A stretch of 64,000 nucleotides of DNA from Draconibacterium mangrovi (GCF_010586825.1 NZ_JAAAGB010000014.1:19548-83547); one strand, 5' to 3'; positions 46,532-54,293 are shown, counted from the stretch's first letter. Notes: generated by a model not told the origin, from the sequence alone. Numbers and translations: made by a program.

Positions 46532-47554
46532 ATGGAGAGTAGATCGATGAATACCCGGCAGAAAGAAACATCCCCAAATAATCCCTGGCAAAACTTTATA
46601 AAAAATTCGGCTTCCTATCAAAAGCCTGATACCTTAAAAAGCGTATGGCAAATCATAAACACTTTTATTCCGTATGTTGGCGTATGGATATTGTTGGTTT
46701 ATAGTTTGTCGGTTTCGTTGTGGCTCACTGCATTTCTGCTCATTATTGCCGCCGGTTTACTGGTTCGTTTGTTTATAATCTTTCACGATTGCGGCCACGG
46801 CTCTTTCTTCAAATCATACAAAGCCAATCGGTATATCGGAATGTTGTTTGGTATTTTGGCTTTCACTCCCTTCGATAAATGGCACAGTTTACACGGGAAA
46901 CACCATGCTACTGTTGGTAATCTCGATAAACGTGGCGATGGCGATATCTGGACGATGACAAAGGAAGAATACCTGGCCAGTTCGAAAAAAAGGAGGCTTT
47001 ATTACCGGGTTTACAGGAATCCGGTAGTGATGTTTGGCTTTGGCTCGCTTTATATATTTCTTTTTCAAAACAGATTGACGAAAGTATGGATGACGCAAAA
47101 GCAGAAGAACAATGTTTATGTCACCAATATTGCGTTGGTTATCCTGTTTGCGGGAATGAGTGTTGCCATTGGTTTTTTCACCTATCTTATTCTTCAGCTG
47201 ATTATATTGTACCTGGCTGGCATGGCCGGACTGTGGTTGTTTTATCTGCAACATCAGTATGAAGACGTATCGTGGGTTCGGAGCGATGACTGGAACTACA
47301 CAAAACTGGCACTCGAAGGAAGTTCATTTGTCAAATTTCCAAAGTTGCTTCAATGGTTCTCCGGCAATATCGGTTTTCATCATATTCATCACATTAATGC
47401 GCGAATACCCAACTACAATTTACCAAAATGTTACGCCGAAAATAAAATTTTCAGAGAGGTGAAGCCGGTAACGTTTCGCTCAAGCCTCAAAACTTTGCGT
47501 TTACGTTTATGGGACGAAAAACTGCAGAAACTAATCGGATTTCAGGATATATAA
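46532..47554 (+). CDS. Fatty acid desaturase (membrane di-iron)
   Basis: The 340-residue membrane protein has the three histidine boxes of type 1 desaturases: HDCGHGSF, HGKHH in WHSLHGKHHATVG, and HHIHH in IGFHHIHHINARIPNYNL. Four membrane segments lie between them. It inserts a double bond into acyl chains and so tunes membrane fluidity. A second in-frame Met five codons on could also be the start. The small lipoprotein and DoxD-like genes follow on the same strand but with a promoter-like box of their own. Confidence 0.93.
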   Translation: MESRSMNTRQKETSPNNPWQNFIKNSASYQKPDTLKSVWQIINTFIPYVGVWILLVYSLSVSLWLTAFLLIIAAGLLVRLFIIFHDCGHGSFFKSYKANRYIGMLFGILAFTPFDKWHSLHGKHHATVGNLDKRGDGDIWTMTKEEYLASSKKRRLYYRVYRNPVVMFGFGSLYIFLFQNRLTKVWMTQKQKNNVYVTNIALVILFAGMSVAIGFFTYLILQLIILYLAGMAGLWLFYLQHQYEDVSWVRSDDWNYTKLALEGSSFVKFPKLLQWFSGNIGFHHIHHINARIPNYNLPKCYAENKIFREVKPVTFRSSLKTLRLRLWDEKLQKLIGFQDI

Positions 47555-47591
47555 CCGGGCAAGCCAGGCAGGGCACCAAACAATTTATACT

Positions 47592-47599
47592 TAGCTTTG
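47592..47599 (+). promoter_or_regulatory. Putative Bacteroidota -7 box
   Basis: TAGCTTTG, a TAnnTTTG match, lies 12 bp upstream of the small lipoprotein ATG at 47612. This is close, so the leader would be very short. Confidence 0.4.
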
Positions 47600-47611
47600 T
47601 TTTTGGAATTA

Positions 47612-47986
47612 ATGGATCGCATTCAACAATATTTTAGGTGGTTAAAACAGGCATTGCTGGTAGTAATTGCGTTGTTTTCGCTTGCATCGTGCTCGGTAAA
47701 AGAGCCGTTGTTTAAGGCCATTGGTGCCGAATATCAGCGTCCGTTAAATAAAACAAAAACCACCCCGAACTTCGATCATCACTGCCAAACTTCGCCCGAT
47801 GATTTTCGGATCAGCAGTAATTTTCACAACTCCGATCAGAATCTTTTAGGAACTGCAGTTGAGCGTGATGAGTTGCTTTTACAGTCAACATCTTTTTCTG
47901 AATATTCATTTCTGCAACCGGAAATTGTTGCAGAAAACACCCGGCTGTACATTCTCTATAAACGGTTAAAATTCGACATGGTGTAA
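47612..47986 (+). CDS. Small putative lipoprotein of unknown function
   Basis: I take the start at 47612 (MDRIQQYFRWLKQALLVVIAL), giving a lipoprotein signal with lipobox SLASC and a mature part of about 98 residues. The mature part is hydrophilic with no motif I recognise (NFDHHCQTSPDDFRISSNF holds two His and one Cys). It lies 57 bp before the DoxD-like gene, so co-transcription is likely and a role near that membrane protein can be guessed. Confidence 0.6.
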   Translation: MDRIQQYFRWLKQALLVVIALFSLASCSVKEPLFKAIGAEYQRPLNKTKTTPNFDHHCQTSPDDFRISSNFHNSDQNLLGTAVERDELLLQSTSFSEYSFLQPEIVAENTRLYILYKRLKFDMV

Positions 47987-48043
47987 TCGCTTTTCCCGTA
48001 CACCCAATATTGTCAATTTTAATAACCGTTAATACATTTTTAC

Positions 48044-49060
48044 ATGAATAAATCTGCGAATAATTCGGCAAACCTGGCCGGACTTTTCACCTTATCTCTC
48101 CGGCTGGTAGTTGGCTGGACTTACTTTTCTGCCTTTTGGCGCCGTGTTGTACTTGTTGATAAACTTGCTCCGGAAGGCGTTGGTTACATCGGCGAAAAAT
48201 TTAATCATTTCCTGCCCAACGCTTTGGGAATAAAACCGATAATCGAGCACCTGGTTACGCATCCCGAGCAGTTGTGGATGGCCATGGTAGTTTTTACTAT
48301 CGTTGAAGCTGTTGTCGGGCTGTTTATTATGCTGGGGCTTTTTACACGATTAATGAGCGTTGGCGTCTTTGGCCTCGCCGCCGGAATTCTGTTGGGCTCG
48401 GGTTGGATCGGAACAACCTGCCTCGATGAATGGCAAATCGGTGTGCTGGGAATTGCAGCCGGATTCACCCTGTTTTTTAGCGGCAGTGGCGCATATTCGC
48501 TCGATCAGTTGCTGCTGAATAAGAGACACAGCTTCACACAAAATCGTTGTTTTGTCTGGCTGGGATCGGGCGAACTTCCGATAAGAAATTTGAAGCCGGC
48601 TGTGTTTGTTGGCTCATTGGGAATTTTGTTTCTAACACTGTTTACCAACCAGGTTTTTCATGGCGGAGTTTATGGTAAACTGCACAACAAATCGGTGAAA
48701 CCTAAAATTGAAATCAGCGATGCCTCCATCGAAAACAATATCCTACAGTTTGAAATATACCGAACCGAAGGCGTTGATGTGTATGGATCGTTCCTGATCG
48801 GGATTCAATTGCTGGATTCGGAAGGAAATATTTTGCTCGAAAAAAAGGGAGAAGATCTGGCTAAGTTTCCGGTCGACCAAATATCCAATCACTATGTAAC
48901 GCACGTAAAACCGGGGAAACACAGTTTGATTGTTCCTTTGGGTGCAAAAGCCGATTTGGCTATTGACTTGCGCACAATTGATTTACAACGCGCAAATGAA
49001 TTCACGCTGAAACTGATTGATATTAGCGGACTGGAATGGGAAAGCAAAGTTAAAATCTAG
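48044..49060 (+). CDS. DoxD-DoxA-like membrane protein (TQO family)
   Basis: Residues 1 to about 165 form a DoxD/DoxX-like four-helix membrane domain, with GWIGTTCLDEWQIGVLG, a motif known from DoxD. Another membrane helix (LKPAVFVGSLGILFLTLFTNQ) leads to a soluble domain from about 215 to 338 (ISDASIENNILQFEIYRTEGVDVYGSF) that fits DoxA. In Acidianus DoxD and DoxA are the two subunits of thiosulfate:quinone oxidoreductase; here they are one polypeptide, as in other Bacteroidota. Actual substrate in this host is unproven. A 31-nt hairpin follows the stop. Confidence 0.85.
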   Translation: MNKSANNSANLAGLFTLSLRLVVGWTYFSAFWRRVVLVDKLAPEGVGYIGEKFNHFLPNALGIKPIIEHLVTHPEQLWMAMVVFTIVEAVVGLFIMLGLFTRLMSVGVFGLAAGILLGSGWIGTTCLDEWQIGVLGIAAGFTLFFSGSGAYSLDQLLLNKRHSFTQNRCFVWLGSGELPIRNLKPAVFVGSLGILFLTLFTNQVFHGGVYGKLHNKSVKPKIEISDASIENNILQFEIYRTEGVDVYGSFLIGIQLLDSEGNILLEKKGEDLAKFPVDQISNHYVTHVKPGKHSLIVPLGAKADLAIDLRTIDLQRANEFTLKLIDISGLEWESKVKI

Positions 49061-49074
49061 CCTGTTTTGGTGTA

Positions 49075-49105
49075 GTGATAGTATGACTCTAAGTCATGCT
49101 ATCAC
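49075..49105 (+). repeat. 31-nt hairpin element, copy 2 (3' of the DoxD-like gene)
   Basis: Same 14-bp stem and 3-nt loop as 36855-36885, same strand relative to the upstream gene, 15 bp after the stop. The third pair is G-C where copy 1 has C-G, and the loop differs by one base. Confidence 0.75.
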
Positions 49106-49154
49106 TGTTTAGCCTACATTTTTATTACTTTTAACACCAAGCAATCAAGTTACA

Positions 49155-50333
49155 ATGACCGAAAAATCTGTCTTTCACAATAAAAATCTCTATTTCATTT
49201 TTGGGGTAACGCTTATCGCTATGATGGGTGTGGCAAGCATTACACCCGCTTTCCCCGATATTATCCGTTATTTCGGTATCAGTCCGCAACAAGTGGGATG
49301 GCTGATTGTTGCCTTTACGCTGCCCGGTATTTTTCTTACGCCCTTTACCGGCATTTTGGCCGATCGTTATGGCCGGAAAGTGGTGTTGGTGCCCTCCTTG
49401 TTTCTCTTCGGAATTGCCGGTTTTGCCTGTATGTTTGCGCCCGGATTTTATTGGTTGCTGGCCCTTCGTTTTGTTCAGGGAGTTGGAGCCAGTTCATTAT
49501 CGAGTATGAATATTACCCTGGTGGGCGATCTTTTCGAAGGGAAACGACGCACGGCAGTAATGGGCTACAATGCCAGTGTGCTGAGTATTGCCACAGCATC
49601 GTACCCGGCACTTGGTGGTGTGATCGCTATTTTTGGCTGGCAGTATATTTTTGCTTTGCCCATTCTGGCTATTCCGCTGGGCATTTGGGTAATGAAAGGG
49701 CTGAATAACCCCGAGCCAAAGAACAAGGCGAAACTACGGTCGTATTTTGGGCGCGTTTGGAAAACCATTAACCAACGCACGGTTTGGGGACTTTTCGCCG
49801 TCAACTTTATCCTCTTCCTGATACTTTACGGTTCGTACCTTACCTACTTTCCGCTGATGATGGAAAAGCGCCTGGGCGCCGATTCTTCGCGCATTGGTTT
49901 AATGATGTCGCTGATGTCGGTAACTACCGCCATTATGAGCTCGCAACTGGCGCGCCTTAACCGCTTGCTGGGGCAAAAGCGGCAGCTGATTATTGGTAGC
50001 GCATTTTACATGCTCGCTTCGCTGCTTATGCTGGGTGCCAATTCGTATTTAATGTTGGGCGTGGCGGTCATCGTATTTGGTTTTGGGCATGGCATTACCA
50101 TTCCATCCATTCAAAATATGCTGGTAGGCTATGCGGCAATAAACGAGCGGGCAGCTTTTATGTCGCTAAACTCCATGGTGCTGCGTGGCGGGCAAACCTT
50201 TGGCCCCTTGCTGGTAGGCGTGTTTTATGCACTTGGCGGCCTGGAAGCCAGTTTCCTGTCGGGCGCAGTTATGGCTGTGTTTATGATGATCATCATTTTT
50301 GCTATGGTGCATGTGAAAAAGCAACGTGGTTGA
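49155..50333 (+). CDS. Major facilitator superfamily transporter
   Basis: The 392-residue protein has about twelve membrane helices and the MFS motif A in the first cytosolic loop (GILADRYGRKVVLVPSL). The layout of two six-helix halves is clear, with a basic central loop (NNPEPKNKAKLRSYFGR). It resembles drug:H+ antiporter-like MFS proteins, but the substrate is not readable. It is the last gene before the repeat-rich island. Confidence 0.9.
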   Translation: MTEKSVFHNKNLYFIFGVTLIAMMGVASITPAFPDIIRYFGISPQQVGWLIVAFTLPGIFLTPFTGILADRYGRKVVLVPSLFLFGIAGFACMFAPGFYWLLALRFVQGVGASSLSSMNITLVGDLFEGKRRTAVMGYNASVLSIATASYPALGGVIAIFGWQYIFALPILAIPLGIWVMKGLNNPEPKNKAKLRSYFGRVWKTINQRTVWGLFAVNFILFLILYGSYLTYFPLMMEKRLGADSSRIGLMMSLMSVTTAIMSSQLARLNRLLGQKRQLIIGSAFYMLASLLMLGANSYLMLGVAVIVFGFGHGITIPSIQNMLVGYAAINERAAFMSLNSMVLRGGQTFGPLLVGVFYALGGLEASFLSGAVMAVFMMIIIFAMVHVKKQRG

Positions 50334-50585
50334 ACCCACAAACTCATCCATTAAACAATCCAAACCTTTTTCCACTGGCCAATGACTAATTCCCTCTTTA
50401 CCGGCAGCCGGGCTTTCCGCTAAAGTTGCCACACCTTTTGCCGGTTCCACCACAGGCATTTGGGTAGCTCCCTCTGGTCGCTCCCAATAGCCTGGTGTCA
50501 CAAAGCAAAAGCTGCGGCAAGCTACCGCTGCAATCCCTGCCGGGGGCCTGTGGCGCTGATTGGGGGCAATTGTTTTTTGCTATTG
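50334..50585. other. Left flank of the repeat-rich island, no gene seen
   Basis: About 250 bp after the MFS stop shows no gene-like frame. It carries fragments related to dispersed intergenic repeats (for example CCAATGACTAATTCCC, similar to 53500-53545). Confidence 0.5.
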
Positions 50586-50970
50586 CACCGTGGCTTTAGC
50601 CCGGTGATAAAATTGCAGTTCCGCAAAAGGGCTTTAGCCATTAATATCCTTTTAAAGGCTAAAACCTGTGGGCTATGATCCTATCTAAAATCACCGCCCT
50701 AAAGGACGGTGCAAAACATTCGCTACCGTGCCCCCGAAGTTTCGGGGCTTCGCGTGGCTTTCATGAAGGGCAGAAGAGAATCTTAAGCTCTTTCAGAGCG
50801 ATGAGTGAATTCGCTTAAATACACAGGGTGTTACCCTGTGTTGTTGCTTTAGCACCGTTGGTGCTGCTTACAAGGCAACTGTATTTTTAAATAGCCCAAA
50901 GGGCTATAAGCATTAGCACAGGGCAGCGCCCTGTGCTATAAAATAAATTTAAACATCGCCCTGAAAGGGC
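50586..50970. repeat. Cluster of short palindromes with mostly 3-nt loops (left of the DUF6261 gene)
   Basis: Hairpins in order: CACCG/CGGTG with GGC/GCC inside (50586-50606); CACCG-C-CC/GGACGGTG (50692-50711); CCCCGAA/TTCGGGG (about 50733-50748); ACACAGGG/CCCTGTGT (50821-50841); AGCACC-GTT-GGTGCT (50851-50865); ATAGCCC-AAA-GGGCTAT (50891-50907); an 11-bp perfect stem with loop AGC (50914-50938); GCCCT-GAA-AGGGC (50958-50970). They follow each other with short spacers. No RAYT or other transposase gene is in the window. This looks like a REP/BIME-type cluster. Confidence 0.85.
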
Positions 50971-51026
50971 AGTAGTATTTCCTCACTTCGCTACCGTGCG
51001 AATCCTTTCGGGGGCTAAGCTCAGCA

Positions 51027-51058
51027 AAAAAGCACCCAACACAACGGAAGGATGCTTT
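51027..51058 (-). terminator. Terminator after the DUF6261-like gene
   Basis: AAAGCA pairs with TGCTTT and CC with GG, with one mismatch, and the A-run on the plus strand gives a T-run on the minus transcript. It is about 30 bp after the stop. Confidence 0.7.
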
Positions 51059-51084
51059 CTGATACACATACACGGTTTTTGTTT

Positions 51085-51837
51085 TTATTCTTCCACGGTA
51101 GCTTCAGCCGATTCTTCTTCTCCGCTGGCAGATTGCCCCTGACGGGCGGCAAGCTGAATCTCAAGATTTGTAATCTTCTGATTTACCTCTAATATAAAAT
51201 TTTCGATTTCGGGAGTTGCCATGCGTAAAGTAACCAGGGCATTAATACGGTTTACCAATGCCTTGTATACCCCTTCGAAAGCCAAACGCACCTCTTTTAC
51301 CTTAGCTGAGTTAAGATTTGCTTTTTCGCTGTCGCGTTGGTTTTGCAGATCGTTAACGGTATTGTTTTCGGTTTCGTGCGCCAAAACCCACGGCATAATA
51401 CCAATGGTTTGGCAATGCACTGCCATATCCCGGTCTTTCAGGTCGTTATTCAGGTTGGTTGCTGCTGCAGTTTGTTCCTTCAACGACAGGTATCTGATGT
51501 TTCCATACAGATTAAAAACCCGTTCGATGTGTTTGGCAGCCTCAACTTCTTCTGGTATTGGGCTAAAAAGCGTAGCTTTTACCCGCTCGTTTAGTGCAGT
51601 CCAGGTAGTATCGCGCCTGTGGTCGGCATCCTGAACTTTTTCGGTCAGTACACTTCCCCGGTCAACATTTATTGCTTCGTCGAGTTCGGTAAAACTATTG
51701 TTGAAGTCTACCGATTCTTCCTCCACATTAAGTGCTGCAGGGGTGGCCTGCGCAATCAAACTTTTTACATCAGCCATAAACTGAAAGTAATCGTTGTTGC
51801 GCAAGCGCGTTAAAGGGATTGATTTTATAAAATTCAT
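51085..51837 (-). CDS. DUF6261-like protein of unknown function
   Basis: The 250-residue protein is predicted mostly helical and cytosolic, with no signal peptide or membrane helix. Its start (MNFIKSIPLTRLRNNDYFQFM) and overall length match my memory of the Bacteroidota-only DUF6261 family; this is recall, not a search. Central helices are rich in Asn, Lys and Glu (NLNNDLKDRDMAVHCQTIGIMPWVLAHE), and the C-terminus is an acidic tail (GEEESAEATVEE). No catalytic motif is seen. Its context is striking: a 184-bp leader, then a 357-bp array of 21-bp units directly upstream, and palindrome clusters on both sides. I infer a functional link to the array. A terminator follows the gene. Confidence 0.75.
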   Translation of the reverse strand: MNFIKSIPLTRLRNNDYFQFMADVKSLIAQATPAALNVEEESVDFNNSFTELDEAINVDRGSVLTEKVQDADHRRDTTWTALNERVKATLFSPIPEEVEAAKHIERVFNLYGNIRYLSLKEQTAAATNLNNDLKDRDMAVHCQTIGIMPWVLAHETENNTVNDLQNQRDSEKANLNSAKVKEVRLAFEGVYKALVNRINALVTLRMATPEIENFILEVNQKITNLEIQLAARQGQSASGEEESAEATVEE

Positions 51838-52021
51838 AATAGTTAAAATTTAAGAATGTATGGGTGTATGTGTATTTTGTTGATTATTTGGTGTGTGCAT
51901 GGTGCTTATTAATGTGTAAAGTTCTTGCAAATTAGAACATAAGCTTACCAAAGTCAATAGTAGAGCTTGTGTTGTTTAGCATAAGCATTAAATTGACAAC
52001 TAAACAATTAGCGTTGAAGAA
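51838..52021. other. Leader between the array and the DUF6261-like gene
   Basis: A 184-bp AT-rich stretch. On the minus strand a near-match to the -7 box (TAATTTG, one base short) lies at 51928-51934. If used, the gene would be transcribed independently of the array. Confidence 0.35.
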
Positions 52022-52378
52022 CGATGGTTTGCCGTTAGGGTTTTTAGTCCTGTTGTTCGATTTTGACAGGCCCGGAGTGATGGCTAAAGTCCCATTGCAA
52101 GGCAACGACAGCAGTAAATTGGTGACTAAACCCTCTTTGTACAGCTACGAAAGGGGTTTAATGCCCACTAAAGTACTGTTGCAGCACTACGAAAGTAGTT
52201 TTGTGATGACAAAAGTGCCGTTGTAGCACTACGAAAGGACTTTTGTGAAGACGGAGAAGCTTTCAAACACCTACGAAAGCACTAAATTGAATAATTTGAC
52301 GGTAGCAAAGCGATACGAAACGACCAAATTGGTGACTTTGAAGCTTTCGCAGGGATGCGAAAACACCAAATTAGTGGC
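52022..52378. repeat. Seventeen contiguous 21-bp degenerate units (array 2) with a 42-bp A/B super-period
   Basis: I tiled 52022-52378 by hand into 17 units of exactly 21 bp with no insertions or deletions. Odd units (A type) tend to start CGAAAG and end GGTGAC or GATGAC; even units (B type) tend to start TAAAG or TTTGA and end CACTA or CGATA. Neighbouring same-type units share about half to three quarters of their bases. Because 21 is divisible by 3, a plus-strand frame shows a 14-residue periodic peptide (YES/YET at each A start, KLVT later) from 51969, broken by one TAG at 52224 and ending at a TAA near 52392. It is not CRISPR: there are no unique spacers. It lies immediately upstream of the DUF6261-like gene. 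Confidence 0.9.
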
Positions 52379-52439
52379 GGGGGAGTTCTTGTAATCAGTT
52401 AGTTAGGTGGTTTTGTGTTGTCGTAGTCTTTCGGAAACC

Positions 52440-52604
52440 CGCCTACACCAAGGCTTAAGGGCTAAAGCCCGGTGCCGATGGGCTTTGCTTAACCCCGGGC
52501 TACCCCTCGTTTGTAACGAGGGGTAAAATCTCCTGGCATTTATAATGCCATTCATAAGGTCGTTACAAACGACAAAACAAGAACCCCTCGTTGCAAACGA
52601 GGGG
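52440..52604. repeat. Second cluster of palindromes (right of the array)
   Basis: GGGCTAAAGCCCGGTG-type repeats at about 52468-52500 are followed by ACCCCTCGTT-TGT-AACGAGGGGT (52502-52524), TGGCATT-TAT-AATGCCA (52534-52550), GTCGT/ACGAC (52559-52573) and CCCCTCGTT-GCA-AACGAGGGG (52584-52604). The first and last stems are the same sequence with different loops. The GGCTTTAGCCC word is shared with the left cluster at 50592-50602. Confidence 0.85.
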
Positions 52605-52805
52605 CAGAAGAGCTATTTCTAAACCGCTGTTGTTTTATTTTTTTATTATGCTAACTTTAAACTCCGAATAAAAACCAAAATGCTTTGAATACCTGCCCAC
52701 AAATAATAAAGTAAATAATAAACACTCGAACAATCCAATTTATTCGATTCAGGCGAATTCCTATTTCACATGTAATGTTATTTCAATGAATTAAATACTA
52801 AAATT
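52605..52805. other. AT-rich region before the beta-barrel gene
   Basis: About 200 bp with no gene-like frame and no clear TAnnTTTG box. Confidence 0.4.
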
Positions 52806-53417
52806 ATGAAAAAGACACTTGTACTAATTGCCGTCTTGATAATTGGCGGAGCCAATGTTTTTGCACAAACACAAAAGGGAGATTTTTTATTAGGAGCTGG
52901 AACAAGTCTAGATTTTAGCTTCTTAAGCAGTCAGGTTTCAACAGACAGCTATGAAACTGATAAAGTAAAAAACAACAGTTTTGAATTCATGCCACGCATT
53001 GGTTATTTCCTAGCTAACAATTTGGTTGTCGGTATTGATTTTTTAACTTCAACTGCAACGGAAAAAGATGATGGAGATAAATATAAATCAAGCACATTTG
53101 CTGTTGGTCCTTTTGCCCGGGTGTATTTGGGTAATACTACAGTAAAACCTTTTTTTCATGCTGGTTTAGGTTTTGGAAAAAATACGGAAGAATACAATTC
53201 TTCATATGCTGGTTATCCTGACAACGAAGTAAAGTCTAATCTTACAACTTATGATGTGGGAGGCGGAGTTAGTTTTTTCCTGACACCTAAAGTAGCATTA
53301 GAAGTAGGTATATCCTATGGAAATGCCAGCTCGAAGTTTACGAACTATTATAACGAAGATGCAACGAATAAGGTGAAGGGGATCGCTTCAAGTATTGGCT
53401 TTTCAATTCACTTATGA
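52806..53417 (+). CDS. Outer membrane beta-barrel protein
   Basis: A signal peptide (MKKTLVLIAVLIIGGANVFAQ) leads a 203-residue protein with alternating hydrophobic strands typical of the OmpA/OmpW-like porin family: FEFMPRIGYFLANNLVVGIDFL, FAVGPFARVYLGNTTVKPFFHAGLGFG, YDVGGGVSFFLTPKVALEVGISYG. The C-terminal strand ends in an aromatic-rich GFSIHL, near the usual barrel assembly signal. An eight-strand barrel fits its length. The role is not known; such small barrels are abundant and often stress-induced. Confidence 0.9.
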   Translation: MKKTLVLIAVLIIGGANVFAQTQKGDFLLGAGTSLDFSFLSSQVSTDSYETDKVKNNSFEFMPRIGYFLANNLVVGIDFLTSTATEKDDGDKYKSSTFAVGPFARVYLGNTTVKPFFHAGLGFGKNTEEYNSSYAGYPDNEVKSNLTTYDVGGGVSFFLTPKVALEVGISYGNASSKFTNYYNEDATNKVKGIASSIGFSIHL

Positions 53418-53442
53418 ACACTCGCTGTCGCGCGAATAATAT

Positions 53443-53492
53443 AAAAGGATCCGATCTGTATCTACGTTAATTTATACAGATTGGATCCTTTT
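53443..53492 (+). terminator. Long hairpin terminator after the beta-barrel gene
   Basis: AAAAGGATCC pairs with GGATCCTTTT, with ATCTGTAT/ATACAGAT pairing inside, giving a stem of about 18 pairs with one mismatch. Confidence 0.88.
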
Positions 53493-53499
53493 CATAATG

Positions 53500-53545
53500 T
53501 CAAATGACGAATGGCTAATGACCAATGACCAATGACCAGTGACGA
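53500..53545. repeat. Short 7-bp tandem repeat
   Basis: ATGACCA is repeated three times in a row with flanking variants (ATGACGA, ATGGCTA, GTGACGA). It is just downstream of the queuosine-precursor transporter stop. Confidence 0.6.
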
Positions 53546-53551
53546 ACCTGT

Positions 53552-54256
53552 CTATTCCATCCAAAAGCGGTTGCGTTTGTGAATCTTTTTACTCCAGTAT
53601 ACAAACGGTGTATCGGCGGCTGCAACAATCCATTTCAGGAAATAAGTGGTAAGCAGAATTTCAATCAACACCGGCCATTCGTAAACGCCCCAAAAGGCAA
53701 TGGCAACAAATACCACGCTGTCTATTAGTTGCGAAACCATTGTACTGAGGTTGTTACGCAGCCAGATCTGGTGGTCTTTCGAAAAACGTTTTTTCCAGAA
53801 ATGATAAGCCCAAACATCATGGCGCTGCGACAATAGATAAGCTGCTAAACTGGCAATGGCAATACGCGGCATCAGGCTAAAAATCGTGCTGGTAGCTTCA
53901 TGGCTTATTCCTGCAAATTCGTCACCTTCCAGTGGCAGAAATTCCAGTGCCAGGTTCATCAGCAAAGTCATTGATATCAAACTGAAGAATCCGATCCATA
54001 CAGCTTTTTTCGCTTCCTCCTTTCCGTAGTTCTCCGACAGAATATCGGTAACCAAAAACGATGTGGCGTAAACTATGTTACCAAGCGTAGCAACCAGCCC
54101 AAACAACTCAACGGTTTGTATTACCTGAATGTTGGCCACAATTACCGAGATGGGAATCCACATTACAAGTCCCCATTTACCGAATAAACGGTAGGCTAAA
54201 ATAATTAGCAGAAAATTTGCCAGCAACATGGCCAGCCATAAGATTTCGTTTTGCAT
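53552..54256 (-). CDS. Queuosine precursor transporter (YhhQ/VUT family)
   Basis: The 234-residue membrane protein shows the VUT family pattern, including LGNIVYATSFLVTDILSENYGKEEAKKAV and the late segment STMVSQLIDSVVFVAIAFWGV, with about six to seven helices. It imports preQ0 or preQ1, the base used to make queuosine in tRNA. The leader forms a preQ1-I-like aptamer right at the start codon, which strongly supports this function and the start at 54256. It stands alone in the window; no queuosine synthesis genes are present. Confidence 0.93.
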   Translation of the reverse strand: MQNEILWLAMLLANFLLIILAYRLFGKWGLVMWIPISVIVANIQVIQTVELFGLVATLGNIVYATSFLVTDILSENYGKEEAKKAVWIGFFSLISMTLLMNLALEFLPLEGDEFAGISHEATSTIFSLMPRIAIASLAAYLLSQRHDVWAYHFWKKRFSKDHQIWLRNNLSTMVSQLIDSVVFVAIAFWGVYEWPVLIEILLTTYFLKWIVAAADTPFVYWSKKIHKRNRFWME

Positions 54257-54293
54257 TTTTTTTATTTTTAAAGTGCAGGGTTATGCCACCTGC
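54257..54293 (-). promoter_or_regulatory. preQ1-I-like riboswitch aptamer
   Basis: On the minus strand, GCAGG at 54293-54289 pairs with CCTGC (54279-54275), enclosing the loop TGGCATAAC, followed by an A-rich tail directly before the ATG at 54256. The order (stem, loop with GGCATAA, CCC, stem, A-rich tail) is close to the known Thermoanaerobacter preQ1-I aptamer. The A-rich tail would pack into the stem when preQ1 binds and block ribosome loading, so control is likely translational. Its place before a queuosine-precursor transporter supports the call. Confidence 0.7.

Noticed and set aside
52022..52378. CRISPR array
   Set aside because: Units are contiguous with no unique spacers and no conserved repeat; no cas gene is in the window.
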